From contig NZ_MUHH01000013.1 in assembly GCF_002217475.1 (NCBI RefSeq), forward strand, positions 62,001 to 126,000: 64,000 nt of DNA. The letters run 5' to 3'. The DNA comes from Flavobacterium tructae. Lineage in GTDB: Bacteria > Bacteroidota > Bacteroidia > Flavobacteriales > Flavobacteriaceae. A program made the position numbers and the translations under genes. Shown here in pieces: positions 27,122 through 35,349 of the stretch (position 1 is the first letter of the stretch; every line of letters starts with the position of its first letter). Below the pieces are notes generated by a model that did not search any database, was not told the origin of the DNA, and saw only the letters and a list, made by a program, of their open reading frames with translations.

Positions 27122-27165
27122 GTAACAATAGTCACTTAATTTCCCGAAAAACAGACTTACCTTTG
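27122..27165 (+). promoter_or_regulatory. MBL-rhodanese promoter with Crp/Fnr-like site
   Basis: GTAACAATAGTCAC (27122-27135) shares GTAACA, a T and TCAC with the reverse complement of the TauE promoter site. The -7 element TACCTTTG (27158-27165) is a perfect TAnnTTTG. The site centre lies 36.5 bases from the -7 G, identical to the TauE promoter. No -33 TTG is visible. Confidence 0.65.
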
Positions 27166-27191
27166 TATCACATTATTTTAGATTTCAAATC

Positions 27192-28607
27192 ATGAAAATA
27201 GAACAAATTTACACCGGATGCCTTGCGCAGGGTGCCTATTATATTACTTCAAATGGCGAAGCCGCAATTATTGATCCGTTAAGAGAAATTCAGCCTTACT
27301 TAGACCGTTTAGAGCGTGATCAGGTAAAATTGAAATATATTTTTGAAACGCATTTTCACGCCGATTTTGTTTCCGGACATGTCGATTTAAGCAAAGAAAC
27401 TCAGGCACCAATCGTTTACGGACCCAACGCTGCCTGCGAATTTGACTGTATTTCGGCAAAAGATGGACAGGAATTCAAAATTGGAAATATCACCATCAAA
27501 GTGCTGCATACTCCGGGTCACACTATGGAAAGCACCACTTATTTACTGATTGATGAAAACGGAAAAGATCACGCCATTTTCTCCGGAGATACTTTATTTA
27601 TCGGAGATGTTGGACGCCCGGATTTGGCTCAGAAAGCAGCCGGGATGACACAGGACCAATTGGCTGGGATTTTATACCATTCGTTACGAGATAAAATTAT
27701 GACTTTGGCCGATGATGTGATCGTTTATCCTGCCCATGGTGCGGGAAGCGCCTGCGGAAAAAACATGAGCAAAGAAACGGTTTCTACAATAGGAAATCAG
27801 AAAGTAAATAACTATGCGTTGCGCGCTAATATGACCGAAGCTGAATTTATTGCTGAAGTCACAGACGGTTTATTGCCTCCTCCAGCCTATTTCAGTATGA
27901 ATGTGGCGATGAACAAACAAGGTTACGAAAGTTTTGAAACGGTTTTGTACAATGGAATGAAAACCATAAAAGCAGAAGAATTTGAAGCCGTAGCTGAAGA
28001 AACAGGTGCTTTGATTCTGGATACCAGAAGTGCTGCCAATTTTAGTAAAGGATTTATTCCGCAATCTATTAATATTGGAATCAATGGCGATTTTGCTCCT
28101 TGGGTTGGAACTTTAATTGGTGATGTAAAACAGCCTATTATATTGGTGACAGAAACCGGTCTTGAAGAAGAAACTGTAACCCGTTTAAGCCGCGTAGGAT
28201 TTGACACGATTATTGGTCACTTAGAAGGCGGTTTTGAAGCCTGGGAAAAAGCAGGTTACGAAATTGATACTGTAAACAGAATCACTGCTCAACAATTTTC
28301 AAATGAGTTCAAATTCGGAGAAGACAAAGTAATCGACATTCGTAAAGAAACAGAATATGCTGCAGAGCACATCGAAGATGCGTATAGCAAACCGCTGGCT
28401 TATATTAATGATTGGGTAAAAGACATTAACCCAAACGAACATTTTTATCTGCATTGCGCCGGAGGATATCGCAGTATGATTGCCGCTTCGATTTTACAGG
28501 CTCGCGGTTTCAGAAATTTTAGCGAAATTGAAGGCGGTTTTGGAGCCATTTCTAAAACAGAAATTCCGAAATCAGATTTTGTTTGTCAAAGTAAAGTGCT
28601 GAAATAA
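27192..28607 (+). CDS. MBL-fold hydrolase fused to two rhodanese domains (persulfide dioxygenase-like)
   Basis: A 471-residue cytoplasmic protein. Residues 1-230 are a metallo-beta-lactamase fold: THFHADFVSGH, HTPGHTMEST, GDTLFIGDVGRPDL and the YPAHGAGS segment supply the metal ligands, in the arrangement of ETHE1-like persulfide dioxygenases. Rhodanese domain 1 (about 260-355) has no catalytic Cys: VTETGLEEE stands where the active loop should be. Rhodanese domain 2 (about 365-465) keeps it in HCAGGYRSMIA. Such proteins oxidise glutathione- or other persulfides to sulfite and move sulfur through the active rhodanese. It has its own activated promoter and heads a set with the YeeE/YedE pair. 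Confidence 0.9.
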   Translation: MKIEQIYTGCLAQGAYYITSNGEAAIIDPLREIQPYLDRLERDQVKLKYIFETHFHADFVSGHVDLSKETQAPIVYGPNAACEFDCISAKDGQEFKIGNITIKVLHTPGHTMESTTYLLIDENGKDHAIFSGDTLFIGDVGRPDLAQKAAGMTQDQLAGILYHSLRDKIMTLADDVIVYPAHGAGSACGKNMSKETVSTIGNQKVNNYALRANMTEAEFIAEVTDGLLPPPAYFSMNVAMNKQGYESFETVLYNGMKTIKAEEFEAVAEETGALILDTRSAANFSKGFIPQSINIGINGDFAPWVGTLIGDVKQPIILVTETGLEEETVTRLSRVGFDTIIGHLEGGFEAWEKAGYEIDTVNRITAQQFSNEFKFGEDKVIDIRKETEYAAEHIEDAYSKPLAYINDWVKDINPNEHFYLHCAGGYRSMIAASILQARGFRNFSEIEGGFGAISKTEIPKSDFVCQSKVLK

Positions 28608-28614
28608 AGTTACT

Positions 28615-28733
28615 GAGGCTCTAAGTCGCTAAGATTCTAAGATTTTACCTTTGAAATTTAACGACGAGACCTTATTAATAAAACACTTAAAAATACAACT
28701 CAGAACCTTAGAATCTTAGTAACTTAGAACCTC
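28615..28733. repeat. CTAAG/CTTAG-family inverted repeat
   Basis: A left arm starting GAGG (28615) with CTAAGATTCTAAG (28629-28641) mirrors CTTAGAATCTTAG (28707-28719) and a right arm ending CCTC (28733). It fills the gap between the MBL-rhodanese and YeeE genes. Related words recur at 60617-60699 and near 51921-51950. Confidence 0.7.
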
Positions 28734-28740
28734 AAAAAAA

Positions 28741-29304
28741 ATGCTTGAAATCTTAAAAGAACCTTGGCCTTGGTATGTTTCCGGGCCGTTAATCGGATTA
28801 ACTGTTCCTGTTTTATTGATTCTTGGAAATAAATCCTTCGGAATCAGTTCGTCACTTCGTCACATTTGTGCGGCTTGTATTCCTGCCAATATTTCTTTCT
28901 TTAAATACGACTGGAAAAAAGAAAGCTGGAATTTATTTTTCGTTTTTGGAATCTTCCTGGGTGGAGTCATTGCGGCTTATTTCCTGGCAAATCCAAATCC
29001 AATAGAAATTAGTCCCGAATTATCAACGAAATTAGCTGCCTACGGAATCACCGATCATAACGGTTTGGTTCCTGCACAATTATTCTCTTGGGAAAGTTTA
29101 TTCACACTTCGTGGTTTTATCATGATTGTGGTAGGCGGATTTCTGGTAGGTTTTGGAACACGTTATGCCGGCGGATGTACTAGCGGACATGCCATTATGG
29201 GAATTTCAAATTTACAGTGGCCATCTTTAGTAGCGACAATCTGTTTTATGATTGGAGGCTTTGTAATGACACTTTTGATCTTACCTTATATTCTTTCACT
29301 TTAA
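28741..29304 (+). CDS. YeeE/YedE-family sulfur transporter, N-terminal half
   Basis: A 187-residue membrane protein of the YeeE/YedE (DUF395, PF04143) family with about five helices. The conserved Cys-Gly motif GFGTRYAGGCTSGHAIMGIS is present, and an earlier Cys pair lies in RHICAACIPAN. The full-length family contains two such halves; here they are split between this gene and the next. Related proteins import thiosulfate or move sulfur species through the conserved cysteines. It follows the MBL-rhodanese gene in the same direction. Confidence 0.9.
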   Translation: MLEILKEPWPWYVSGPLIGLTVPVLLILGNKSFGISSSLRHICAACIPANISFFKYDWKKESWNLFFVFGIFLGGVIAAYFLANPNPIEISPELSTKLAAYGITDHNGLVPAQLFSWESLFTLRGFIMIVVGGFLVGFGTRYAGGCTSGHAIMGISNLQWPSLVATICFMIGGFVMTLLILPYILSL

Positions 29305-29314
29305 AATTTCAAAA

Positions 29315-29791
29315 ATGAGTTTAGAAAATAAAACAGTCGACGGCGAGGGAATCAATGCAAGCCAGAAAAAAGAAACGGTCTTTGGAAATCTTAAATATTT
29401 AATTGTTGGTATCTTTTTCGGAATCGTATTCGTAAAAACTGAAATCATAAGCTGGTTCCGTATTCAGGAAATGTTCCATCTTGAATCATTTCATATGTAC
29501 GGTGTAATTGGAAGTGCAGTTGCTGTTGGAGTAATCTCTGTATTTCTTATTAAAAAGTTCGACATAAAAACACTGCAAGGCGAAAAAATCGAAATTCAAC
29601 CCAAAACATTCAGTAAAGGACAAATTTATGGAGGTCTTTTATTTGGTTTTGGATGGGCCATTACAGGTGCTTGTCCGGGGCCTTTATTTGCCCAAATTGG
29701 TACTGGTGCAACTGTTATTATTGTAACGCTGATAAGTGCCATCTTTGGAACCTGGGTTTATGGTCTTATTAAAGACAAATTGCCTCATTAA
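29315..29791 (+). CDS. YeeE/YedE-family sulfur transporter, C-terminal half (DUF6691)
   Basis: A 158-residue membrane protein with about four helices. The matching Cys motif is GFGWAITGACPGPLFAQIGTG, which corresponds to the second half of a full YeeE/YedE protein. It starts 10 bases after the first half, so the two subunits are co-translated and presumably assemble into one channel. A charged N-terminal extension of about 25 residues precedes the first helix. The operon ends at a terminator 25 bases downstream. Confidence 0.9.
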   Translation: MSLENKTVDGEGINASQKKETVFGNLKYLIVGIFFGIVFVKTEIISWFRIQEMFHLESFHMYGVIGSAVAVGVISVFLIKKFDIKTLQGEKIEIQPKTFSKGQIYGGLLFGFGWAITGACPGPLFAQIGTGATVIIVTLISAIFGTWVYGLIKDKLPH

Positions 29792-29816
29792 TATTCTTAC
29801 TTATATTATACACATC

Positions 29817-29849
29817 AAACCCAACAAGTTTTAAAAACCTGTTGGGTTT
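29817..29849 (+). terminator. terminator after the YeeE/YedE pair
   Basis: AAACCCAACA (29817-29826) pairs perfectly with TGTTGGGTTT (29840-29849) around a 13-base loop. Only a short T-stretch follows. Confidence 0.65.
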
Positions 29850-29864
29850 ACTAATAGCTAACAG

Positions 29865-30386
29865 ATGACTCACATTACCGAAAACTTAATTTTAAGAAAA
29901 GCGATTATTTCTGACGTGCCTTTCATTTGGGAGATTCTGCAAGATGCTATCGAACAGCGAAGACTTGACGGAAGTACACAATGGCAGGACGGTTATCCTA
30001 ATGAGCTTACCATTCATACCGATATTGAAAATGATCATGGGTACGTACTTACAGAAAACGACACTATTTTATCTTATGCGGCGATTCTTTTTGATAAAGA
30101 ACCGGCCTACGAAGTCATAGAAGGCCAATGGCTCACTGACGGCGATTATGGAGCTGTTCATCGGGTAGCCGTATCAAAACTCGCAAAAGGTAAAGGTATT
30201 GCAACCAAACTGTTTGAAAAGATAGAAAGTTTATGCCTCAAACAGAACATATACAGTATAAAGGTAGACACGAATTTTGACAATATTCCAATGCTTAAAA
30301 TTTTAGACAGACTGGAGTACACCTATTGTGGCGAAGTTTTTTTCAGAGGAGGAGCGCGAAAAGCGTTTGAAAAAAAACTGATTTAG
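29865..30386 (+). CDS. GNAT-family N-acetyltransferase
   Basis: A 173-residue acetyltransferase. The acetyl-CoA loop is VHRVAVSKLAKGKGIATKLFEKI (VAV strand then GKGIATKL), with KVDTNFDNIPMLKILDRLEY as the C-terminal part. The N-terminal LRKAIISDVPFIWEILQDAIEQR is the usual first strand and helices. The acceptor is unknown. It starts 74 bases after the YeeE/YedE operon, behind a terminator, and has its own terminator, so it is probably a separate unit. Confidence 0.87.
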   Translation: MTHITENLILRKAIISDVPFIWEILQDAIEQRRLDGSTQWQDGYPNELTIHTDIENDHGYVLTENDTILSYAAILFDKEPAYEVIEGQWLTDGDYGAVHRVAVSKLAKGKGIATKLFEKIESLCLKQNIYSIKVDTNFDNIPMLKILDRLEYTYCGEVFFRGGARKAFEKKLI

Positions 30387-30415
30387 AAAATAGAATCACA
30401 AAATAAAACAAATAG

Positions 30416-30446
30416 ACCCGACAGATTTCAAAATCCTCTGTCGGGT
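30416..30446 (+). terminator. intrinsic terminator of the acetyltransferase gene
   Basis: ACCCGACAGA (30416-30425) pairs perfectly with TCTGTCGGGT (30437-30446), 11-base loop, followed by TTTATTTTG. Confidence 0.8.
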
Positions 30447-30582
30447 TTTATTTTGTCTGCGATTACGTTCTGTCGTTTTTTTAATACATTTTTTTCTACT
30501 AAGAGTATTATCTTCATTTTACTTTCATTAAGTTTACAATACCAGATTTAATCTTACAAAAAAGCGAACCAATCACAGTCCT

Positions 30583-32160
30583 ATGAAACGCTCAGAACAA
30601 TTGTCGAAACTAGAAAATACGGAACACTGGGATGTAATCATAATTGGCGGGGGAGCAAGCGGTTTGGGGACTGCTCTTGATGCCGCAAGCCGGGGTTATA
30701 AGACCATTTTGCTTGAAGCAGTCGATTTTGCAAAAGGAACCTCCAGCCGAAGTACTAAATTAGTTCATGGCGGTGTTCGCTATTTAGAGCAGGGAAATAT
30801 TCATCTGGTCATCGAAGCCTTAAAAGAAAGAGGTTTACTTGCCAAAAATGCCGGCCATTTAGTAAAAAATCAATCTTTTATAATTCCGAATTACAACTTC
30901 TTTGCCGGTTTATTCTACACCATCGGATTGACTGTTTATGATTTATTGGCAGGGCGTTTAAGTTTGGGGCGATCAAAATACCTTTCCAGAAAAAAAACAA
31001 TTGAAATGCTTCCTGCTGTAGCAGAAAGAAATCTAACCAATGGTGTAATTTATCATGATGGTCAATTTGACGATTCCCGACTGGCGATAAACATTGCTCA
31101 AACGGCTATTGAAAAAGGAGCCTGCCTTTTAAATTATGTCAAAGTTGTTAATTTACTAAAGAATGATAACAACCAAATCATCGGTGTTGAAGCCATAAAT
31201 CATGAAACTGGCAAGAAGTACGAAATCAAAGGGTCGGCTATCATTAATGCGACCGGAGTTTTTACAAATGCCATCATGAAACTTAACGACACTGTATACA
31301 AAAAATACATTGTGCCAAGTCAGGGAATTCATCTTGTATTTGATCAATCCTTTTTGCCTGGTGAACACGCTTTGATGATCCCTAAAACAAGTGATGGAAG
31401 AGTTTTGTTTGCTGTTCCCTGGCACAATCGAATTGTAGTCGGAACCACTGATACTTTAATTCGAAAACACAGTCTCGAACCCATTGCATTAGAAAGTGAA
31501 ATTGAATTTGTTTTAGAAACCGCTCAACGTTTTTTGGCTAAAAAACCCACAAGAGCCGATGTTTTATCTGTTTTTGCCGGTTTACGACCTTTGGCTGCAC
31601 CGGAAGAAGAAGGCAAAAGCACCAAAGAAGTTTCCCGAAGCCATAAAATCATAGTTTCAGAAACCGGATTAATCACAATTACCGGAGGCAAATGGACTAC
31701 TTACAGAAAGATCTCTGAGGATATTATCGATAAGGCTATCAAAATAGGCAAACTGCCTAAAAAAACTTGTATTACCGAGCATCTTCCGATTCATGGAAAT
31801 AAAGCCACTACAAATTCAGACAGAACAAATCATTTATATATCTATGGATCAGACCTTCCCGAGATAATAGAACTACAGAAGAGAGAGCCTGAACTGAAAG
31901 AAAAATTACATCCGGATCACGAATTTACAATGGCCGAAGTTGTTTGGGCTATTCGATATGAAATGGCAAGAACGGTAGATGACATTCTCGCAAGACGTGT
32001 TCGCTTGTTGTTCTTAGATGCCAGAGCTGCCATAGCTTCTTCTGAAAAAGTAGCGCGCCTTCTGGCAAAGGAACTCGGACATGATGAAACCTGGATCCTT
32101 AGAGAAATGACCAACTTTCATGGAATTGCAAAAGGTTTTCTTCTAAAAGAATTTCAATAG
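30583..32160 (+). CDS. glpD: aerobic glycerol-3-phosphate dehydrogenase
   Basis: A 525-residue FAD enzyme. The dinucleotide-binding motif IIGGGASGLGTALDAASRG lies near residue 20, the family segment TSSRSTKLVHGGVRYLEQG follows, and ITGGKWTTYRKISEDI is in the second half, all typical of GlpD. The C-terminal domain from about 400 is the DAO_C region. It oxidises glycerol 3-phosphate to dihydroxyacetone phosphate and passes electrons to membrane quinones. It is the first gene of a glycerol operon with glpK and glpF. No glycerol-specific regulator is adjacent, and the upstream 130 bases show no perfect -7 element. Confidence 0.95.
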   Translation: MKRSEQLSKLENTEHWDVIIIGGGASGLGTALDAASRGYKTILLEAVDFAKGTSSRSTKLVHGGVRYLEQGNIHLVIEALKERGLLAKNAGHLVKNQSFIIPNYNFFAGLFYTIGLTVYDLLAGRLSLGRSKYLSRKKTIEMLPAVAERNLTNGVIYHDGQFDDSRLAINIAQTAIEKGACLLNYVKVVNLLKNDNNQIIGVEAINHETGKKYEIKGSAIINATGVFTNAIMKLNDTVYKKYIVPSQGIHLVFDQSFLPGEHALMIPKTSDGRVLFAVPWHNRIVVGTTDTLIRKHSLEPIALESEIEFVLETAQRFLAKKPTRADVLSVFAGLRPLAAPEEEGKSTKEVSRSHKIIVSETGLITITGGKWTTYRKISEDIIDKAIKIGKLPKKTCITEHLPIHGNKATTNSDRTNHLYIYGSDLPEIIELQKREPELKEKLHPDHEFTMAEVVWAIRYEMARTVDDILARRVRLLFLDARAAIASSEKVARLLAKELGHDETWILREMTNFHGIAKGFLLKEFQ

Positions 32161-32188
32161 ATTTTTATTAACTTAAGAATATAAGATC

Positions 32189-33685
32189 ATGCAGGACAAA
32201 TTAATTCTGGCTTTGGATCAGGGAACTACTTCTTCCAGAGCCATTGTATTCAATCATAAAGGAGAAATAGTCAGTATTTCTCAAAAGCCATTTAAACAAA
32301 TTTTTCCAAAACCGGGATGGGTTGAACATGATCCTAACGAAATCTGGTCTTCGCAAGTTAGTGTCGCTGCCGAAGTAATAGCAAAAGTTGGAATTACGGG
32401 CCGCGAAATTGCAGCCATAGGAATTACCAACCAACGGGAAACTACCATTGTCTGGGATCGCGAAACAAGTGAACCTGTCTACAAGGCTATTGTCTGGCAA
32501 GACCGCAGAACGGCAAAATACTGCGACGAACTAAAAGCAAAAGGACATACAGAAATGATCCAGAAAAAAACCGGATTAATTCTCGATGCTTATTTCTCCG
32601 GAACCAAAGTAAAATGGATATTAGACAATGTTCCCGGAGCACGCGAAAAAGCAGAACAGGGAAAACTTTGTTTTGGAACTGTAGATACCTGGTTAATTTG
32701 GAAACTAACCCGAAGTAAATTGTTTATGACGGACGTTTCTAATGCCAGCAGAACTTTATTATTCAATATAAATACTCTGGACTGGGACGACGAGTTGCTG
32801 GCATTATTTGATATTCCGAGAGCTATGTTGCCAGAAGTAAAAGAAAGCAGTGCTATATATGGAGAAACGAGCACTACCCTATTCTCGACAAAAATTCCAA
32901 TTAGCGGGGTCGCCGGAGATCAGCAGGCAGCCCTTTTTGGTCAACTGTGTACCAACTCCGGAATGATTAAAAACACGTATGGAACAGGCTGTTTTATGCT
33001 GATGAATACCGGTGAAAAACCTATTTTTTCAGCGCACAACTTATTAACTACAATTGCATGGAAAATCAACGGAAAAACTACCTATGCACTAGAAGGCAGT
33101 GTTTTTGTTGGAGGTGCGGCCGTACAATGGTTACGAGACGGCGCAAAAATAATCAATTCATCAGATGAAATCGAAGCTCTCGCAGCAACTGTGCCTGACA
33201 ATGGTGGTATTTATTTTGTTCCTGCTTTGACCGGTTTAGGAGCTCCGCATTGGGATCAATACGCGAGAGGTGCCATCGTTGGAATCACCAGAGGTACAAC
33301 AAATGCACATATTGCCAGAGCCACTTTAGAAGGAATTGCTTATCAGGTAAACGATCTGCTCAAAGCTATGGAAGCAGATTCCGGATACAAAGGAATAGAA
33401 CTACGGGTAGACGGTGGCGCTGCCGCAAATAATTTATTAATGCAATTTCAATCAGACATATTTGGTTCTAATGTAACCCGGCCTACCACATTAGAAACTA
33501 CCGCTTTGGGAGCCGCATATCTGGCAGGACTAGCTGTGGGATATTGGTCTGGTTTGGACGATCTGAAAGAACAATGGTCAATAGACCAAGTATTTTCTCC
33601 AAAAATGGATCAGGCAAAAGTAGACTTATTGGTCAAAAACTGGGACAGAGCTGTTGGCCGCGCCTCGCATTGGATTGAAGAATAA
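32189..33685 (+). CDS. glpK: glycerol kinase
   Basis: A 498-residue FGGY-family kinase. The N-terminal ATP/glycerol motif is [30 protein letters not shown] follows, and the FGGY signature regions are [14 protein letters not shown] and [20 protein letters not shown]. The catalytic base Asp lies in [15 protein letters not shown]. It phosphorylates glycerol with ATP to glycerol 3-phosphate, the substrate of the enzyme encoded 28 bases upstream. Length and motifs are normal, with no sign of transfer. Confidence 0.97.
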   Translation: MQDKLILALDQGTTSSRAIVFNHKGEIVSISQKPFKQIFPKPGWVEHDPNEIWSSQVSVAAEVIAKVGITGREIAAIGITNQRETTIVWDRETSEPVYKAIVWQDRRTAKYCDELKAKGHTEMIQKKTGLILDAYFSGTKVKWILDNVPGAREKAEQGKLCFGTVDTWLIWKLTRSKLFMTDVSNASRTLLFNINTLDWDDELLALFDIPRAMLPEVKESSAIYGETSTTLFSTKIPISGVAGDQQAALFGQLCTNSGMIKNTYGTGCFMLMNTGEKPIFSAHNLLTTIAWKINGKTTYALEGSVFVGGAAVQWLRDGAKIINSSDEIEALAATVPDNGGIYFVPALTGLGAPHWDQYARGAIVGITRGTTNAHIARATLEGIAYQVNDLLKAMEADSGYKGIELRVDGGAAANNLLMQFQSDIFGSNVTRPTTLETTALGAAYLAGLAVGYWSGLDDLKEQWSIDQVFSPKMDQAKVDLLVKNWDRAVGRASHWIEE

Positions 33686-33713
33686 ATTTTAATTACTAAC
33701 TAAACCGTAAAAA

Positions 33714-34445
33714 ATGACTCCTTTTATAGCAGAAATTTTAGGCACAATGATTATGATTTTATTAGGGAATGGCGTTGTGGCAAACGTCTTACTTAAAGAT
33801 ACCAAAGGAAACAATTCGGGTTGGATGGTGATCACATCAGCTTGGGCATTTGCCGTTTTTGTGGGCGTTACTATTGCGGGACCAATTAGCGGTGCTCATT
33901 TAAATCCTATTGTTACATTAGGTTTAGCCCTAATTGGAAAATTCACCTGGAATTTGGTTCCTGTTTACATCCTTGCTCAAATGATTGGAGCAATGTCAGG
34001 TGCTTTTTTAGTGTGGTTGTCTCATAAAGATCATTTTGCAGCAACAGAAGATGAAGGAACTACACTTGCCTGTTTCTCCACCTCACCCGCAATCAGAAAC
34101 AATCTCTCCAACTTAATCAGTGAAGTAATTGCGACTTTTGTCTTACTATTTTCAGTTTTTTATATTGCGGGACCAAGTTTGCAAATCGCAACCGATGCTA
34201 ATGCAACAATTGGCTTAGGAACCATTGGAGCGCTTCCGGTAGCGATAGTCGTCTGGGCAATTGGTCTGTCGCTAGGAGGCACTACAGGTTATGCTATAAA
34301 TCCGGCAAGAGATTTAGGTCCGAGAATCATGCATGCTATTTTACCTATAAAAGGAAGCAGTAACTGGACGTATGCCTGGATTCCTATTGTAGGCCCCATA
34401 ATTGGTTCGGGATTAGCTGCCGCACTATATCTGGCAATTAATTAA
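33714..34445 (+). CDS. glpF: glycerol facilitator (MIP/aquaporin family)
   Basis: A 243-residue channel with six membrane helices and two half-helices. The first pore motif is ISGAHLNPIVTLG, reading Asn-Pro-Ile where family members nearly always have Asn-Pro-Ala. The second is normal (GYAINPARDLGPR), with the Arg of the selectivity filter. The Asp after the second motif is a mark of glycerol-conducting members. It lets glycerol enter by diffusion, where the kinase encoded upstream traps it. It is the last gene of the operon, 28 bases after glpK. Confidence 0.94.
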   Translation: MTPFIAEILGTMIMILLGNGVVANVLLKDTKGNNSGWMVITSAWAFAVFVGVTIAGPISGAHLNPIVTLGLALIGKFTWNLVPVYILAQMIGAMSGAFLVWLSHKDHFAATEDEGTTLACFSTSPAIRNNLSNLISEVIATFVLLFSVFYIAGPSLQIATDANATIGLGTIGALPVAIVVWAIGLSLGGTTGYAINPARDLGPRIMHAILPIKGSSNWTYAWIPIVGPIIGSGLAAALYLAIN

Positions 34446-34501
34446 TGCTTAACACACTGAAAGTTCTAAAATTTAGGGCTCCTGGATTTCTCCTATTATG
34501 A

Positions 34502-34621
34502 GCTCGCGTGAGGGATAGAAGCTATCTGCCGAAGCAGTGCGGATAGCCCGACAGCATCCTGATAAGAGGGCGTATAAGCACAACGTAACTTTGCCCTCTT
34601 ATCAGGATGGTGGCACGCCCT
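34502..34621 (+). ncRNA. structured intergenic RNA candidate
   Basis: In the 438-base gap between glpF and marR, this GC-richer block folds well. An outer stem pairs GCGTG (34506-34510) with CACGC (34614-34618). A small hairpin CTGC-CGAA-GCAG (34526-34537) is flanked by CTATC/GATAG. A perfect 17-bp stem pairs CATCCTGATAAGAGGGC (34555-34571) with GCCCTCTTATCAGGATG (34593-34609). The AGGGATAGAAGC and AGCCCG words recall a dispersed flavobacterial structured element; the Flavo-1 RNA family is one thing to compare. Strand is uncertain. Confidence 0.5.
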
Positions 34622-34819
34622 GGTCACCATTAAATTATTTCTTTATATAAGATTTTACCAAGGTTTAATTTTTTGAAAAAGCTTAGTTCGTTTTAAATAA
34701 ACATTAAATAATTCGCAAATCTTACATTAAATTAAAAACTTATAGTATTTTTACTTTAGTTCTATAGGGTATATGAAGTTTAAAATCAGCGTTATTTTTA
34801 ATTAACAAAAAATTAACGA

Positions 34820-34868
34820 TACATTTGTATATACAAATATGAAAAGTTATACATTTGTATATACAAAT
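34820..34868 (+). promoter_or_regulatory. marR promoter with twin operator palindromes
   Basis: ATTTGTATATACAAAT, a perfect 16-bp palindrome, occurs at 34823-34838 and again at 34853-34868, exactly 30 bases apart. TACATTTG, a perfect -7 element, overlaps the left side of each (34820-34827 and 34850-34857). A TTG in the first palindrome (34825-34827) sits 22 bases before the second -7 element and can act as -33. A bound dimer would cover the promoter, so autorepression by MarR is the clear inference. Confidence 0.75.
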
Positions 34869-34883
34869 TATACACTTACGACT

Positions 34884-35345
34884 ATGACAATTGAAGAGGT
34901 TATAAAAAGTACAGTTAAGATGGATAATGCGAGAAAAGTTATTCTGAATATCATGTACACGCAAAATGTGATTCAGGATCATTTCAACGAATTGATAAAA
35001 CCGTATGATCTGTCCGGAGAGCAATATAATGTACTGCGTATATTAAGAGGACAAAAAGGAAACCCTGCTAATATGTGTGTGATACAGGAGCGTATGCTGG
35101 CCAAAACAAGCAACACGACCCGATTAGTAGACAAATTATTATTGAAAGATTTCGTTACCAGAAATGTTTGTCCCGGTAATCGACGTAAAATTGAAGTTCT
35201 AATCACCCAAAAGGGATTGGATGTATTGAAAGAATTAGATCCAAAAGTAGACGAGCACGAGCGTTTGTTTGCTAAGAACATAAGCCCAGAAGAATTAGAA
35301 TTATTAAACCAATTATTAGAGAAATACAGAACCCAACAAAATTAA
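34884..35345 (+). CDS. MarR-family transcriptional regulator
   Basis: A 153-residue winged-helix repressor. The start at 34884 (MTIEEVIKSTVKMDNARKV) is chosen because the in-frame sequence before it lies in the operator. The HTH and wing are in LSGEQYNVLRILRGQ, MCVIQERMLAKTSNTTRLVDKLLLKDFV and RKIEVLITQKG. It is a cytoplasmic dimer that binds inverted repeats, and two perfect 16-bp palindromes lie directly upstream. The nitroreductase gene starts 4 bases after its stop and YceI follows, so it controls a three-gene operon. The ligand may be a quinone or other redox-active compound (inference from the nitroreductase). Confidence 0.92.
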   Translation: MTIEEVIKSTVKMDNARKVILNIMYTQNVIQDHFNELIKPYDLSGEQYNVLRILRGQKGNPANMCVIQERMLAKTSNTTRLVDKLLLKDFVTRNVCPGNRRKIEVLITQKGLDVLKELDPKVDEHERLFAKNISPEELELLNQLLEKYRTQQN

Positions 35346-35349
35346 AATT

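Noticed and set aside
30447..30582. riboswitch or regulator site before glpD
   Set aside because: AT-rich with no stable stem, no palindrome and no perfect -7 element.
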